A stretch of 37,915 nucleotides of DNA from Halomonas sp. PR-M31 (GTDB lineage: Bacteria; Pseudomonadota; Gammaproteobacteria; Pseudomonadales; Halomonadaceae). The DNA is taken from the NCBI RefSeq assembly GCF_001039575.1, contig NZ_JIBT01000013.1, forward strand, positions 1-37,915. The letters are read 5' to 3'. The notes beneath the pieces were generated by a model that ran no database searches, had not been told where the DNA came from, and saw only the letters and a list, made by a program, of their open reading frames with translations. Both the position numbers and the translations under genes were made by a program. Of the stretch, positions 10,683-19,467 are shown one piece after another; position 1 is the stretch's first letter; each line of letters starts with the position of its first letter.

Positions 10683-11920
10683 TCAGAGACGTCCGAAGAT
10701 CAGCGAGCCGTTGGTGCCACCAAACCCAAAAGAGTTGGATAGCGCGTAGTCGAGCGCCATCTGCCGAGCGGTGTGCGGCACATAGTCGAGTACGCACCCC
10801 TCTTGTGGATTGTCCAGGTTGATGGTCGGTGGTGCGACCTGGTCGCGCAGCGCGAGGATACTGAAAATCGCCTCTACCGCACCGGCTGCCCCTAGCAGGT
10901 GACCAATCATAGACTTGGTGGAACTGACTGCCACGGAGGCCGCCGCCGACCCCATCACCTCTTCAATGGCGCGGCTTTCCGCCAGGTCGCCGGTTTGAGT
11001 GGAAGTCCCGTGGGCATTGATATACCCGATCTGAGAAGGATCGATTTCCGCATCGCGAATGGCATTACGCATGGCCATCGCTGCACCCCGTCCATTGTCG
11101 GGTGGCGCAGTCATGTGATGGGCATCATCGCTCATGCCAAAGCCCTTGATTTCGGCATAGATGGATGCGCCGCGTTTTTGGCATACTCGTACTCTTCCAG
11201 AACCAGCACGCCCGCGCCATCGGAAAGCACGAAGCCATCCCGATCCCGATCCCAGGGGCGACTCGCCTCTTCAGGAGCGTCGTTGCGGGTGGAAAGCGCT
11301 CGGGCAGCGGAAAAACCACCCAGACCCAACGGGGTGGTCGCCATCTCGGAGCCACCACAGATCATCACGTCGGCATCACCATAGGCGATGGTCCGCGCAC
11401 CGTAGCCAATATTATGCGTGCCGCTGGTACAGGCGGTGGTAATCGCAATGTTGGGGCCTTGAAAACCATGCTGAATTGCCAGGTTGCCGGCGATCATATT
11501 GATGATCGAACCCGGCACGAAGAAAGGTGAGATACGTCGTGCACCGCCTTTGTTCAAGGCATTGTGATTGTGCTCGATCATGGGAAGGCCACCGATACCG
11601 GAACCGATGGCGACACCAATGCGGTGCGCATTTTGCTCGTTGCATTCAAGACCCGCATCGGCAATCGCCTGACCGCTAGCAGCAATACCGTATTGAATGA
11701 ACAGATCCATCTTGCGCGCATCCTTGGGGTTCAAATAAGGATCAATGTCAAAATCCTTGATCGAACCGCCAAAGCGCGTATTGAAGCCGCTGGTATCGAA
11801 ATTCTCGATGGAGGCGATGCCGCTTCTGCCTGACAGAATATTGGTCCAGCTCTCCTTTACGGTGTTCCCGACCGGCGTCACTAGACCCAGTCCGGTCACC
11901 ACGACCCTTCTACGAGGCAT
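10683..11920 (-). pseudogene. fabF: 3-oxoacyl-ACP synthase II, frame broken by one missing base (probably sequence error)
   Basis: FabF extends acyl-ACP chains with malonyl-ACP and is important for cis-vaccenate formation. The 5' part has the catalytic Cys in TACTSGTHN; the 3' part, in another frame, has the two catalytic His in [11 protein letters not shown] and [12 protein letters not shown]. The break is at the T-run 11175–11179 (five A on the coding strand), where one A appears to be lost; restoring it gives 412 residues, almost exactly the E. coli length. Start: ATG at 11920 with GGAGG ahead of it; an upstream extension to 11992 is not credible. It follows acpP after a gap with a terminator-like hairpin. 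A homopolymer is a classic site for read error. Confidence 0.92.
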
Positions 11921-12013
11921 CAGCTTTCCTCCAGACGTCCAAAATAGTGTGCATGCCACATCGCTTTGGCGCGCATTATAACCGAAGCACAACGGCTATG
12001 GACCAATGTCACT

Positions 12014-12048
12014 TAAAACAAAAGCCGCTCTGTTTCCAGAACGGCTTT
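12014..12048 (-). terminator. Hairpin terminator between acpP and fabF
   Basis: Read on the minus strand, the arms at 12037–12048 and 12021–12032 form a stem of AAAGCCG with CGGCTTT plus an inner CTG/CAG pair and a GAAA-type loop, followed by TTTTGTTTT. It lies 38 bases after the acpP stop and well before fabF. The interrupted T-run suggests partial termination, which would let acpP be made in excess over fabF. Confidence 0.7.
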
Positions 12049-12085
12049 CGCAAAAACTAGCGACTTGAATCACACTTACGCCATC

Positions 12086-12319
12086 TTATTGATGAGCAAC
12101 GACGTAATCGATCGCTTCCTGTACGGTCGTAATCTTCTCGGCTTCCTCGTCGGGAATTTCAGTATCAAATTCCTCTTCAAGCGCCATCACCAATTCGACG
12201 GTATCCAGGGAATCGGCACCGAGGTCTTCGGTAAAGGAGGACGTGTTCTGGATATCATCTTCCTTGACGTTCAGGCGTTCGGCCACGACTTTCTTCACAC
12301 GCTCTTCGATGGTGCTCAT
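12086..12319 (-). CDS. acpP: Acyl carrier protein
   Basis: The 77-residue, very acidic protein carries growing acyl chains on a 4'-phosphopantetheine arm attached to Ser37 in the GADSLDT motif. Sequence is close to the typical proteobacterial form (N-terminus [10 protein letters not shown]). Start: ATG at 12319 with AGGAG about ten bases upstream; an upstream extension is spurious. It lies between fabG and fabF as usual, with its own candidate promoter (12371–12397), a leader hairpin and a downstream terminator, which fits the high level of ACP needed. Confidence 0.97.
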   Translation of the reverse strand: MSTIEERVKKVVAERLNVKEDDIQNTSSFTEDLGADSLDTVELVMALEEEFDTEIPDEEAEKITTVQEAIDYVVAHQ

Positions 12320-12349
12320 TATGTTACTACTCCTAATGGTACATATCCG

Positions 12350-12397
12350 CCGGCAAAAACTGCCGGGTAGTTTATAGATGGCCTCAGATTGACGCAA
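12350..12397 (-). promoter_or_regulatory. Candidate acpP promoter and 5'-terminal leader hairpin
   Basis: On the minus strand a -10 box TATAAA lies at 12376–12371 and a -35-like TTGCGT at 12397–12392, spacer 15 (short, so the -35 is doubtful). The expected start near 12364 falls at the beginning of a CCGGCA/TGCCGG hairpin (12361–12366 with 12350–12355). A stem at the very 5' end could protect the acpP message from 5'-dependent decay; this is inference. Confidence 0.4.
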
Positions 12398-12417
12398 CCG
12401 AGACACTATCCGACAGC

Positions 12418-13166
12418 CTACTGCATATTCATGCCACCGTTGACCTGCAACGTCTCTCCGGTAATGTAACTTGCTGCATCGCTGGCCAGAAAAGCGACGG
12501 CGGCAGCAATTTCTTCGGGTTTACCGAGTCGAGCCAGCGGAATCTGGTTCAATAATGAAGTTTTCTGATCTTCGGGCAGCTTTTCGGTCATATCTGTGGC
12601 AATGAAACCTGGAGCCACCGCATTCACCGTAATACTACGAGAAGCAACTTCACGAGCCACGCCCGAGTGAAGCCTTCCATACCGGCCTTGGCAGCAGCAT
12701 AGTTGACTTGACCCAGATTGCCCATCGAAGCGACAACCGAGCTGATACAGATGATACGCCCAAAACGCGCTTTGGTCATTCCACGAATACAGGCTTTAGT
12801 AACACGATAAACGGACTTGAGGTTAGTATCGAGCACCGAATCCCATTCTTCTTCTTTCATGCGCATCAACAAGTTATCGCGTGTAATACCCGCATTGTTG
12901 ACGAGAATGGTCGGCGTACCGAAACGCTCGGCGATTGTCGCAATCAAACCATCGACGCTGGCCTGGTTGGTGACATCGAGCATATGCCCTGCACCCTCTA
13001 TTCCCTGAGCTTTTAGATCGTCATCGATGTGCTGAGCGCCCTGTTCGCTTGTTGCGGTACCGACTACAACATGCCCCTGGCGGCCAAGCTCATGAGCAAT
13101 GGCTCGCCCGATGCCACGACTGGCACCGGTGATCAGCACGATTCTGGGTTCGCTATTTGTCGTCAT
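12418..13166 (-). pseudogene. fabG: 3-oxoacyl-ACP reductase, frame broken by one missing base (probably sequence error)
   Basis: FabG reduces 3-oxoacyl-ACP with NADPH in each elongation cycle. The short-chain dehydrogenase pattern is complete: TGASRGIG (cofactor loop), NNAG, Ser in ICISSVVAS and YAAAK (catalytic Tyr and Lys) in the 5' part; AREV...[16 protein letters not shown] and the C-terminal INGGMNM-like end in the 3' part. The frame is lost at about 12655–12666, where the family reads TRALAREV but one base is missing in the GCG/TGG stretch. With it restored the product is 249 residues, normal for FabG. Because fabG is essential in relatives, a sequence error is the best explanation. It is 21 bases after fabD. 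Confidence 0.93.
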
Positions 13167-13187
13167 GGCGTTTCCCGGCTGTTGGTA

Positions 13188-14141
13188 TTATTGATTGGTG
13201 TTGTCGTGAGCAAGTTCGAGCGCGGCGGCAAGACTGTCGGGATCGTTGGCGGCCAACCCCTTGGCATTTCGCGCAATGCGCTTATTGAGGCCAGTAAGCA
13301 CCTTGCCAGGACCGCACTCGACGAAAATCTGCGCACCCTGATCCAGCAGGGCTTCGACACAATCGGTCCAGCGTACCGGACGATAGAGCTGTTCAACGAG
13401 TCGTGTTCGCAAGGTTCGAACATCTTCAGGCATCCTTGCATCGACGTTTTGAAATACCTTATAACGTGGCGACTTGATTTCAACAGCCTCCATCGCTTCA
13501 GCCAGTTGCTCTGCCGCCGGCTCCATCAGTGCGCAGTGCGAGGGAACCGATACTGGAAGGGGAATGGCGCGCTTGGCGCCGGCTTCCTGGCAACAAACAA
13601 TAGCACGCTCTACCGCTGCCTTGGCGCCTGCAATGACGATCTGTCCCGGTGCGTTGTAATTGACCGGCGCGACCACTTTCCCTTGGGCAGCGTCGCGACA
13701 GGCAAGCTCCACCGCCGCATCATCAAGACCCAGAATGGCGGCCATGGCGCCCTCTCCCGCAGGCACTGCCGATTGCATGGCATCGCCTCGCAGCTTCACC
13801 AGGCGCACGCCTTCAGCAAAACTCAACGCACCAGCGCATACCAAGGCGCTATATTCGCCCAGGCTATGCCCTGCCATGGCCACCGGTCGCGGCCCTTCCA
13901 ATTCCTGCCAGACACGCCAGATGGCGACACTCGACGTGAGCAGCGCCGGTTGAGTGCATGCAGTGGCGTTCAGTGCTTCGTCCGGCCCCTCCTGCACCAC
14001 TTGCCAGAGATTATAGCCAAGCGCATCCGCCGCCTCTTCGAAGGTCGTGCGCACCACACTATAACGTTCCGCCAGCTCACGCAGCATACCTACATGCTGT
14101 GAGCCCTGTCCCGGAAACACCAAGGCCAGGGTTTGGGTCAT
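13188..14141 (-). CDS. fabD: Malonyl-CoA:ACP transacylase
   Basis: The 317-residue enzyme loads malonate from CoA onto ACP, making the extender for fatty-acid synthesis. Visible: N-terminal FPGQGSQ, the nucleophile Ser in GHSLGEYSAL, the conserved Arg in VKLRGDAMQ, the SVPSHC(A)LM segment with the catalytic His and the C-terminal ECGPGKVL. Intact frame and usual length. It directly follows plsX (11 bases) with no fabH between them, which is the Pseudomonas and not the E. coli order. Confidence 0.96.
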   Translation of the reverse strand: MTQTLALVFPGQGSQHVGMLRELAERYSVVRTTFEEAADALGYNLWQVVQEGPDEALNATACTQPALLTSSVAIWRVWQELEGPRPVAMAGHSLGEYSALVCAGALSFAEGVRLVKLRGDAMQSAVPAGEGAMAAILGLDDAAVELACRDAAQGKVVAPVNYNAPGQIVIAGAKAAVERAIVCCQEAGAKRAIPLPVSVPSHCALMEPAAEQLAEAMEAVEIKSPRYKVFQNVDARMPEDVRTLRTRLVEQLYRPVRWTDCVEALLDQGAQIFVECGPGKVLTGLNKRIARNAKGLAANDPDSLAAALELAHDNTNQ

Positions 14142-14152
14142 ATAGTCACCTT

Positions 14153-15240
14153 TCAGATATTGGGGTCATCGGTTCTCGAACACGATTCGCCGCCGAGACA
14201 GCAGGAAGTGCCCGCCTCTTTCGCTAGAATAGCCCGCTGGCCCAATTCTCGCTCGAGATGCATCGGTAGATTGATACGGACCTCCTGCATGGACCGGGAT
14301 ATGGCATAGGTAAAACCCAACGCGCTGGCACGTCCGTGACTTTTGACAACGATACCCGACAACCCCAGCAGACTTGCACCATTGTAGCGTACCGGATCAA
14401 GCTGACCACGAAGCCGCTGTAACGCAGGTCGTGCCAGTAGGCCCACCAGACGACTGCCCCAATGGGCGTGAAAAGTCGCCTGCATCCGGCCGATCAGCAT
14501 TTGCGCTAACCCTTCGCTTGCCTTGAGCACGACGTTACCTACAAAACCGTCGCAAACCACCACGTCCGCAGCACCGCTGAACAGACCGTCGCCTTCGATA
14601 AACCCGATGTAGTTGATGCCTGGCAGCTCTCTGAGCATCGTATCGGCAGCACGAACACTGACCGTTCCTTTGGTTGCTTCCACGCCGACATTCAGCAGAG
14701 CTACCCGAGGACGGGACAGGTCATCCACACGCCGCGCCATGATGTCGCCCATCAAGGCAAACTCCACCAGCCGCGAAGCAGACGCTTCGATGTTGGCGCC
14801 CATGTCGAGCATGTAACACGCCCGCCGTTTCGAGTGGGTATTGCAGTGCTTATTGCCGGGCGCGGTATGCCGGCCACAGTGCCCAGTGCGCGTCGCGATA
14901 ACGCCATCAGTGCGGCGGTATTGCCAGCGCTTACTCCTGCATCTGCCCGACCGGATGCCAAGTCATCGAGCATCATCGCCAAACTGCTGGTACGCGGCGC
15001 TCGTAAGACGCGGGTGAGCTTCATGTCTTGAGAAACGACGTCCGGCGCATGAACTACATTCAAACGCGCCCTGGTCGCCTGTAGACGTCTTGGCAGACGC
15101 GACAGTTCATCGTGCAGCACCTTCTGCGGACCATACAGGCGCACCCAAAGCTCCGGATGAGCGGTCAGAGCCTCGCTTGTACCCTGAACAGTCGCGCGGG
15201 GACCGAGGTCCCCGCCCATGGCATCGATGGCAATGTGCAC
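14153..15240 (-). pseudogene. plsX: Phosphate acyltransferase PlsX, frame broken by one missing base (probably sequence error)
   Basis: PlsX converts acyl-ACP to acyl-phosphate, the donor for PlsY in phospholipid synthesis. The N-terminal part (15240 down to about 14825) has IAIDAMGGD and SAGNTAALMA; the C-terminal part has MLDMGANIE, LLNVGVE and the NYIGFIEG and VVCDGFVGN motifs. The break lies at about 14818–14824, where the coding strand needs one more base before TGTTACATG. With it restored the protein is about 362 residues, slightly longer than the typical 340–350. It follows rpmF by 36 bases and precedes fabD. The other fab genes nearby carry similar defects. Confidence 0.92.
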
Positions 15241-15276
15241 GCTCGGCTCCGAAATGACGCCCGCGATATTACTTAT

Positions 15277-15447
15277 TTAAACGTCGATGACCTTACGACC
15301 ACGATAGAAACCATCCGAGGCTACATGATGACGACGATGGGTCGTGCCGGTTTCCTTGTCCTGGGACAACGCAGGGGCAGTAAGGGCATCATGACTACGA
15401 CGCATGCCACGCTTGGAACGAGTTTTACGATTCTTTTGAACTGCCAT
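15277..15447 (-). CDS. rpmF: 50S ribosomal protein L32
   Basis: A 56-residue basic protein beginning [20 protein letters not shown], the standard L32 N-terminus, and ending YRGRKVIDV. It is part of the large ribosomal subunit near the peptidyl transferase region. The four-cysteine zinc ribbon of some L32 forms is absent, so this is the C-minus type usual in gammaproteobacteria. Start: ATG at 15447 with GGAG nine bases upstream. It lies between yceD and plsX exactly as expected; the yceD–rpmF–plsX transcript links ribosome and lipid synthesis. Confidence 0.97.
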   Translation of the reverse strand: MAVQKNRKTRSKRGMRRSHDALTAPALSQDKETGTTHRRHHVASDGFYRGRKVIDV

Positions 15448-15478
15448 GAGAGATCACTCCAGAATATATCGATTCGAA

Positions 15479-16006
15479 TCAATGTTTTTTCTTCAGGGTA
15501 CGCAGTACCTCGAAGGGGCTAGCAGCAGACTGTTCCGAGGGTTCGGGCAGCGTCCCACTACTCAGCTGATCCGGCGAAACGGCACAATCCGCCTCGTCGT
15601 GATAGACCACCTGCGGCAGGCTCAGGATGAGTTCATCCTCGAGCATCAGCTGCAGGTTGAGCTGTTCATTTTCTACCACTACCGGCTCATAGGCGCTTGG
15701 CAAATTTGCTGCCATGGTGTCGTCGCTTACCATCCCCAGCAGGAAATGACTTTCGATAGCGATCGGCATGGGCTCGAGACAACGCTTGCAGGCCAGATCC
15801 AACGTCGCCTTCACCCTGCCTTCAATGAAGCGGCGGCCCTGGGCATCCTGGCCAAATTCCAAGCGAACATCGGCGTCGCCCTGCTGCTTGCCGGCCTCTT
15901 CGCGCAGACGAACCATGTCATCAAGGGATACTGTGCCCTCGAGATGCTCGTCGCTGGCGGCCAAACGATAAGGTTCGACCTGTATGGGAAGTCTAGTGGT
16001 TGACAT
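15479..16006 (-). CDS. yceD: YceD (DUF177) family protein, 23S rRNA accumulation protein
   Basis: This 175-residue acidic protein belongs to the YceD/DUF177 family, linked by conserved co-location and by work in several organisms to rRNA or ribosome biogenesis. Visible features: the two-cysteine CKRCLEP motif in the middle, AYEPVVV, and the acidic EDELILSLPQVVYHD segment; the end is basic (LRTLKKKH). Start: ATG at 16006, which aligns with the family's N-terminus (LPIQVEPYRLA). No Shine-Dalgarno sequence is visible; a strong promoter ends only nine bases before the ATG, so the message may be nearly leaderless. It heads the yceD–rpmF–plsX–fab cluster. Confidence 0.92.
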   Translation of the reverse strand: MSTTRLPIQVEPYRLAASDEHLEGTVSLDDMVRLREEAGKQQGDADVRLEFGQDAQGRRFIEGRVKATLDLACKRCLEPMPIAIESHFLLGMVSDDTMAANLPSAYEPVVVENEQLNLQLMLEDELILSLPQVVYHDEADCAVSPDQLSSGTLPEPSEQSAASPFEVLRTLKKKH

Positions 16007-16015
16007 AAGCGCGCA

Positions 16016-16044
16016 ATGATAGGGATTCCCCCCATGCGTGTCAA
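16016..16044 (-). promoter_or_regulatory. Sigma-70 promoter of the yceD–rpmF–plsX operon
   Basis: On the minus strand, TTGACA (16044–16039), a 17-base spacer and TATCAT (16021–16016) form a near-consensus promoter. The predicted start at about 16009–16010 leaves only three or four bases before the yceD ATG at 16006. Confidence 0.75.
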
Positions 16045-16132
16045 AGCAGCTATTGGGCAAGACTATACAAGTATCAGGTCGCGCCGGCACACTGCTTTGC
16101 CTTGCTCATGAACATTTCAGGAAGTGACGAGA

Positions 16133-16747
16133 ATGAATGATCAATCACGTTTGATTCTTGCCTCTGGCTCACGCTGGCGCCGTCAGCTTCTCGAGCGGCT
16201 CGGCATACCTTTCACCTGGGCCAGCCCGGATATCGACGAAACGCGCAAACCCGAGGAACCACCTGCCGAACTGGTGCATCGCCTGGCGCTTGGCAAGGCG
16301 TTACGACTGGCAGATGATTACCCCAGTCACCTGATCATCGGTTCGGATCAGGTGGCGGTATTCGAGGATGACATCCTGGGCAAGCCCGGAGACGCAGCCA
16401 CCGCCTGCGCCACCTTGGCGCGTTTTTCAGGACAGCGGGTTCGTTTTCTCACCGGTTTGGCCTTGATCGATACCGCACGGGATTGGCAGCGCGTCTGCCA
16501 CGAACGTTACGACGTGGTCTTTCGGGACTTGAGCACTGCCGAGATCAAGCGCTATGTCGATCGCGAACAACCTTTCGATAGTGCCGGCAGCTTTCGCATG
16601 GAGGGCTTGGGCATCACCTTGTTCGAACGCCTGGAAGGCGATGATCCCAATACCCTCATTGGACTACCCTTGATTCGTCTTTGCGCCCTGCTACGAGAAG
16701 CAGGGTTCGATCCGTTGCTCGACGCATCGCTCGATCAAGGCAGCTGA
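16133..16747 (+). CDS. maf: Maf-family nucleoside triphosphate pyrophosphatase (YceF type)
   Basis: The 204-residue protein is a Maf/YceF house-cleaning pyrophosphatase; the YceF group prefers modified guanine nucleotides such as 7-methyl-GTP. Visible: N-terminal LILASGSRWRRQLLERLG (nucleotide-binding loop), PDIDETR, the IGSDQVA motif holding the catalytic Asp and GSFRMEGLG near the C-terminus. Start: ATG at 16133 with AGGAAG upstream; a GTG at 16124 sits on top of that site. It is divergent from yceD, and its 3' end overlaps sppA by 13 bases tail to tail, which may create antisense interference. Preference for m7GTP is inferred from the YceF-like position. Confidence 0.92.
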   Translation: MNDQSRLILASGSRWRRQLLERLGIPFTWASPDIDETRKPEEPPAELVHRLALGKALRLADDYPSHLIIGSDQVAVFEDDILGKPGDAATACATLARFSGQRVRFLTGLALIDTARDWQRVCHERYDVVFRDLSTAEIKRYVDREQPFDSAGSFRMEGLGITLFERLEGDDPNTLIGLPLIRLCALLREAGFDPLLDASLDQGS

Positions 16748-17814
16748 TAGCGCAGCGGCGAACTCGCTCGAGGCAGCCCGAACCACTCGGCGGCAACGCG
16801 CCCGAACTGACGCGACAAGCGCTCGAACGGGCCCAGTGCCGGCGTATAGTCCCGGGTACGCACCTCTCCCAGGCGCTCCCGAGCGAGCTCGTCAATGCTT
16901 TTCAAGCCATCGATGAGCCCGAGGCCGGTTGCCTGTTCACCGGTCCATATCAGCCCTGAAAACAGCTTGGGATCGTCACCCAAGCGCTTGCCGCGCCCTG
17001 TTTTGACATCGTCGATGAACTGCTGATGGGTAGTATTCAACACCTGCTGCCAGAACTTGCGCTGATCCGGTGCAATATCACTGAACGGATCGAGAAACGC
17101 CTTGTTCTCGCCGGCAGTGAACACACGGCGCTCGATGCCCAGGCCTTCAATGGCTTCTTGAAGCCCAAACCCGGAATAGATGACACCGATGGAACCCACC
17201 AGACTTGCCGGTGCCGCATAGATATCGTCCGCACCTGCCGCTATATAATAAGCGCCGCTGGCACCGATGTCCTCAATGACGGCCAGAATCGGTTTATCCC
17301 CCGCCTGACTCAGACGACGAATCTCGTTGAAGATGCGCTGGGACTGCACCGGACTACCGCCGGGACTATTGATCTTAAGCACCACCGCTTTAGTCTCATC
17401 ATTCTCCCAGGCGCGCTGAAGACCTTCATTGATACGCTCGGCACTCGCCTCGCCTTCGCTATCGATCACTCCTTCGACTCGTACTACACCGAAATGAGGG
17501 CCAATCGGCGACGGCGTCATGCCGGCAAAGAACAGGCTATAGATACTGGTTGCCAGCAAGGCCAGCGTCAGAGCGGCAAACAAGAAGCGGAAGAACAGTT
17601 TCCAGCGCCGGGAACGACGCTGCTCGACGAGCACGCCCCCAATCCAGCGATCCATCATCTCCAGCTGCGCCAGGCGCTGACGCTCTTGTAGCGTGGCGAT
17701 ATCCTCGCTTACTGCCGGCACTTCGCCCTCCTTGTCAGCCGTGCCGCGGCGGGGGTCGTCGCGATCCAGCTCCGGACCATCGGTCCACTCGTCATAGTGC
17801 TTGTCATCACTCAT
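16735..17814 (-). CDS. sppA: Signal peptide peptidase SppA, short 36-kDa type
   Basis: A 359-residue S49-family serine protease that degrades cleaved signal peptides in the inner membrane. Cytoplasmic N-terminus rich in charge (about 1–70), then one transmembrane helix near residues 71–93 (FFRFLFAALTLALLATSIYSLFF), then the protease domain: VLKINSPGGSP and EDIGASGAYYIAAGAD with the nucleophile Ser, and SLVGSIGVI. Being about 360 rather than 618 residues, it is the single-domain form that works as an oligomer. Located between a HAD phosphatase and maf as in Pseudomonas. Convergent 13-base overlap with maf. Confidence 0.9.
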   Translation of the reverse strand: MSDDKHYDEWTDGPELDRDDPRRGTADKEGEVPAVSEDIATLQERQRLAQLEMMDRWIGGVLVEQRRSRRWKLFFRFLFAALTLALLATSIYSLFFAGMTPSPIGPHFGVVRVEGVIDSEGEASAERINEGLQRAWENDETKAVVLKINSPGGSPVQSQRIFNEIRRLSQAGDKPILAVIEDIGASGAYYIAAGADDIYAAPASLVGSIGVIYSGFGLQEAIEGLGIERRVFTAGENKAFLDPFSDIAPDQRKFWQQVLNTTHQQFIDDVKTGRGKRLGDDPKLFSGLIWTGEQATGLGLIDGLKSIDELARERLGEVRTRDYTPALGPFERLSRQFGRVAAEWFGLPRASSPLRYQLP

Positions 17815-17839
17815 GGTTCATTCTCATCAAGTCGATCGA

Positions 17840-18490
17840 TCAATCGTGCAGCCAGTCAATTAGCTCAGGAAACGCGCTGGCGGTAAAAACAGGCTTACTC
17901 ATGGCAAGTCGCTCGGGCGCGTGCACGCCATAGGTAACCGCCAGGCGATCCATGCCCAGAGCCCGGGCCATTTCCATGTCATATTCGGTATCGCCCACCA
18001 TCAAGGCTTCTTTAGCTTTGGTTCCAGTTTCGCGTAAGAGCTCTTCAAGCATTCGCGGGTGCGGCTTGGACAGCGTCTCATCCGCGGTACGACTGGCATG
18101 AAACCAGTCAGCACTCCCCGTGGATTCAAAGGCGCGATCAAGGCCACGCCGACTCTTGCCGGTTGCGACAGCCAGACGGACATCGTGATTACCCCGTAGA
18201 CGCAAAATACCCGCCTCAACGCCGGCGAAAAACGGCATCGGCGTCTGTTCGGCATTGACGAAGTGATGGCTATAGCGCACCCGCAATGCATCGGCCTGAT
18301 CCGCAGGCATGCCCGGGCACATGCGTTCTATCGCTTCGGGAAGCCCCAGGCCTATGATGTCCCGTACACGATCGGCGCCAAGTGCACCCCAACCAACATC
18401 CTGGGCGGCGGCTTGCATGCAGGCAACGATGCGTGCCTCTGAATCCATCAAGGTGCCATCCCAATCGAAAATCACCAGTCGGTAGCGCAT
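17840..18490 (-). CDS. HAD-superfamily phosphatase, phosphoglycolate phosphatase-like
   Basis: This 216-residue cytoplasmic hydrolase has all four HAD motifs: FDWDGTLMDSE (nucleophile Asp and acid/base Asp), AVATGKS, a Lys in TLSKPHPRMLEELL and GDTEYDMEMARALG. The cap is of the helical C1 type. The relatives next to rluC and sppA in Pseudomonas have the same fold and no firm substrate. Start: ATG at 18490 with AGGAG upstream; a longer start at 18511 is less likely. It is 35 bases downstream of rluC and probably co-transcribed. Substrate unknown; small phosphorylated metabolites are likely. Confidence 0.88.
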   Translation of the reverse strand: MRYRLVIFDWDGTLMDSEARIVACMQAAAQDVGWGALGADRVRDIIGLGLPEAIERMCPGMPADQADALRVRYSHHFVNAEQTPMPFFAGVEAGILRLRGNHDVRLAVATGKSRRGLDRAFESTGSADWFHASRTADETLSKPHPRMLEELLRETGTKAKEALMVGDTEYDMEMARALGMDRLAVTYGVHAPERLAMSKPVFTASAFPELIDWLHD

Positions 18491-18525
18491 TCTTTCTCCT
18501 GCAACGTTCATGAATATAGGCGTGT

Positions 18526-19467
18526 TCAGGCCCGCGCTTGCGCAAGCACGGCCTCTAGCGTCGGCCCAAGCGGCGCTTTTATGTGTACCGGCCGCCCACT
18601 AGTGGGCTCGGGAAAGGTCAGTGCTGCCGCGTGCAAAAACAGCCGATCGAGTCTCAGCCCTGCCGCCAGGCGCTGTCCTTCTCGACTGCCATACTTATCG
18701 TCACCGAGCAGCGCATGCCCTGCATGAGCGGCATGCACGCGGATCTGGTGGGTACGGCCGGTAATGGGCTCGGCTTCGACCAGGGTGGCGTTGGCGAAGG
18801 TCTCGCGCACGGCAAAACGAGTTCGCGAGACCTTTCCCTGAGGATCGACTCTTACGCGACGCTCTCCGTTCCCTGCATCGAAACGATCGAGCCGTGCGCT
18901 GACATAGTCCCGTCGTGCCGGCCAGCGCCCCTGGACGAGAGCGAGATACTGCTTTTCCATCTGGCGTTGTTTAAGCGCGTTGTTAAGGGTCAACAATGCC
19001 GGACGCGACTTGGCTAGCAGCAGACAGCCCGAAGTGTCGCGATCCAGACGATGAACCAGTTCGAGAAAGTCGAGATCCTCACGTATCTGGCGTAGCGCTT
19101 CAATCAGACCGATCTTGACACCACTGCCACCGTGCACGGCAAGTCCCGATGGCTTGTTGATTACAAGCCAATCCGGCCCTTCGACCAGCACGCTGCCGGC
19201 AAGCAGGTTACGCAGGTTGTCGCTGACATCACGTACTGCCACCTCGGGAGCCAGGCGCAGCGGCGGTATACGCACGAGATCGCCGGATACCAGCCGGTAA
19301 TCGACCTTGACCCGCTTCTTGTTCACGCGCACTTCGCCCTTGCGCACAATACGATAGATCAACGCCTTAGGCGCACCCTTGAGTCGGGTCCGCAAGAAGT
19401 TATCGATGCGCTGTCCGGCCTGAGCCTCACCGATTTCCGCCCATTGCACTTCGCGACCCTCGGCCAT
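18526..19467 (-). CDS. rluC: 23S rRNA pseudouridine synthase RluC
   Basis: The 313-residue enzyme isomerises uridines 955, 2504 and 2580 of 23S rRNA (E. coli numbering). Domains: an S4 RNA-binding domain (about 20–85; AGQRIDNFLRTRLKG) followed by the RluA-type catalytic domain with HRLDRDTSG, whose second Asp is catalytic, and GRTHQIRVHAAHAGH. Start: ATG at 19467, behind GAGGAAAGG; an extension to 19503 is less likely. It is divergent from rne, the conserved arrangement in gammaproteobacteria. Confidence 0.93.
   Translation of the reverse strand: MAEGREVQWAEIGEAQAGQRIDNFLRTRLKGAPKALIYRIVRKGEVRVNKKRVKVDYRLVSGDLVRIPPLRLAPEVAVRDVSDNLRNLLAGSVLVEGPDWLVINKPSGLAVHGGSGVKIGLIEALRQIREDLDFLELVHRLDRDTSGCLLLAKSRPALLTLNNALKQRQMEKQYLALVQGRWPARRDYVSARLDRFDAGNGERRVRVDPQGKVSRTRFAVRETFANATLVEAEPITGRTHQIRVHAAHAGHALLGDDKYGSREGQRLAAGLRLDRLFLHAAALTFPEPTSGRPVHIKAPLGPTLEAVLAQARA

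Noticed and set aside
11165-11185. Programmed -1 frameshift at the A-run in fabF
   Set aside because: The run is C-AAA-AAC, not a standard slippery heptamer, no downstream pseudoknot is evident, and unrelated sites in fabG, plsX, rne and mltG show the same net change without slippery runs. Sequence error is simpler.
13029-14102. A 357-codon open frame on the plus strand opposite fabG and fabD
   Set aside because: It is the antisense shadow of well-recognised genes; its translation has no recognisable domain and odd His/Arg/Cys-rich composition.
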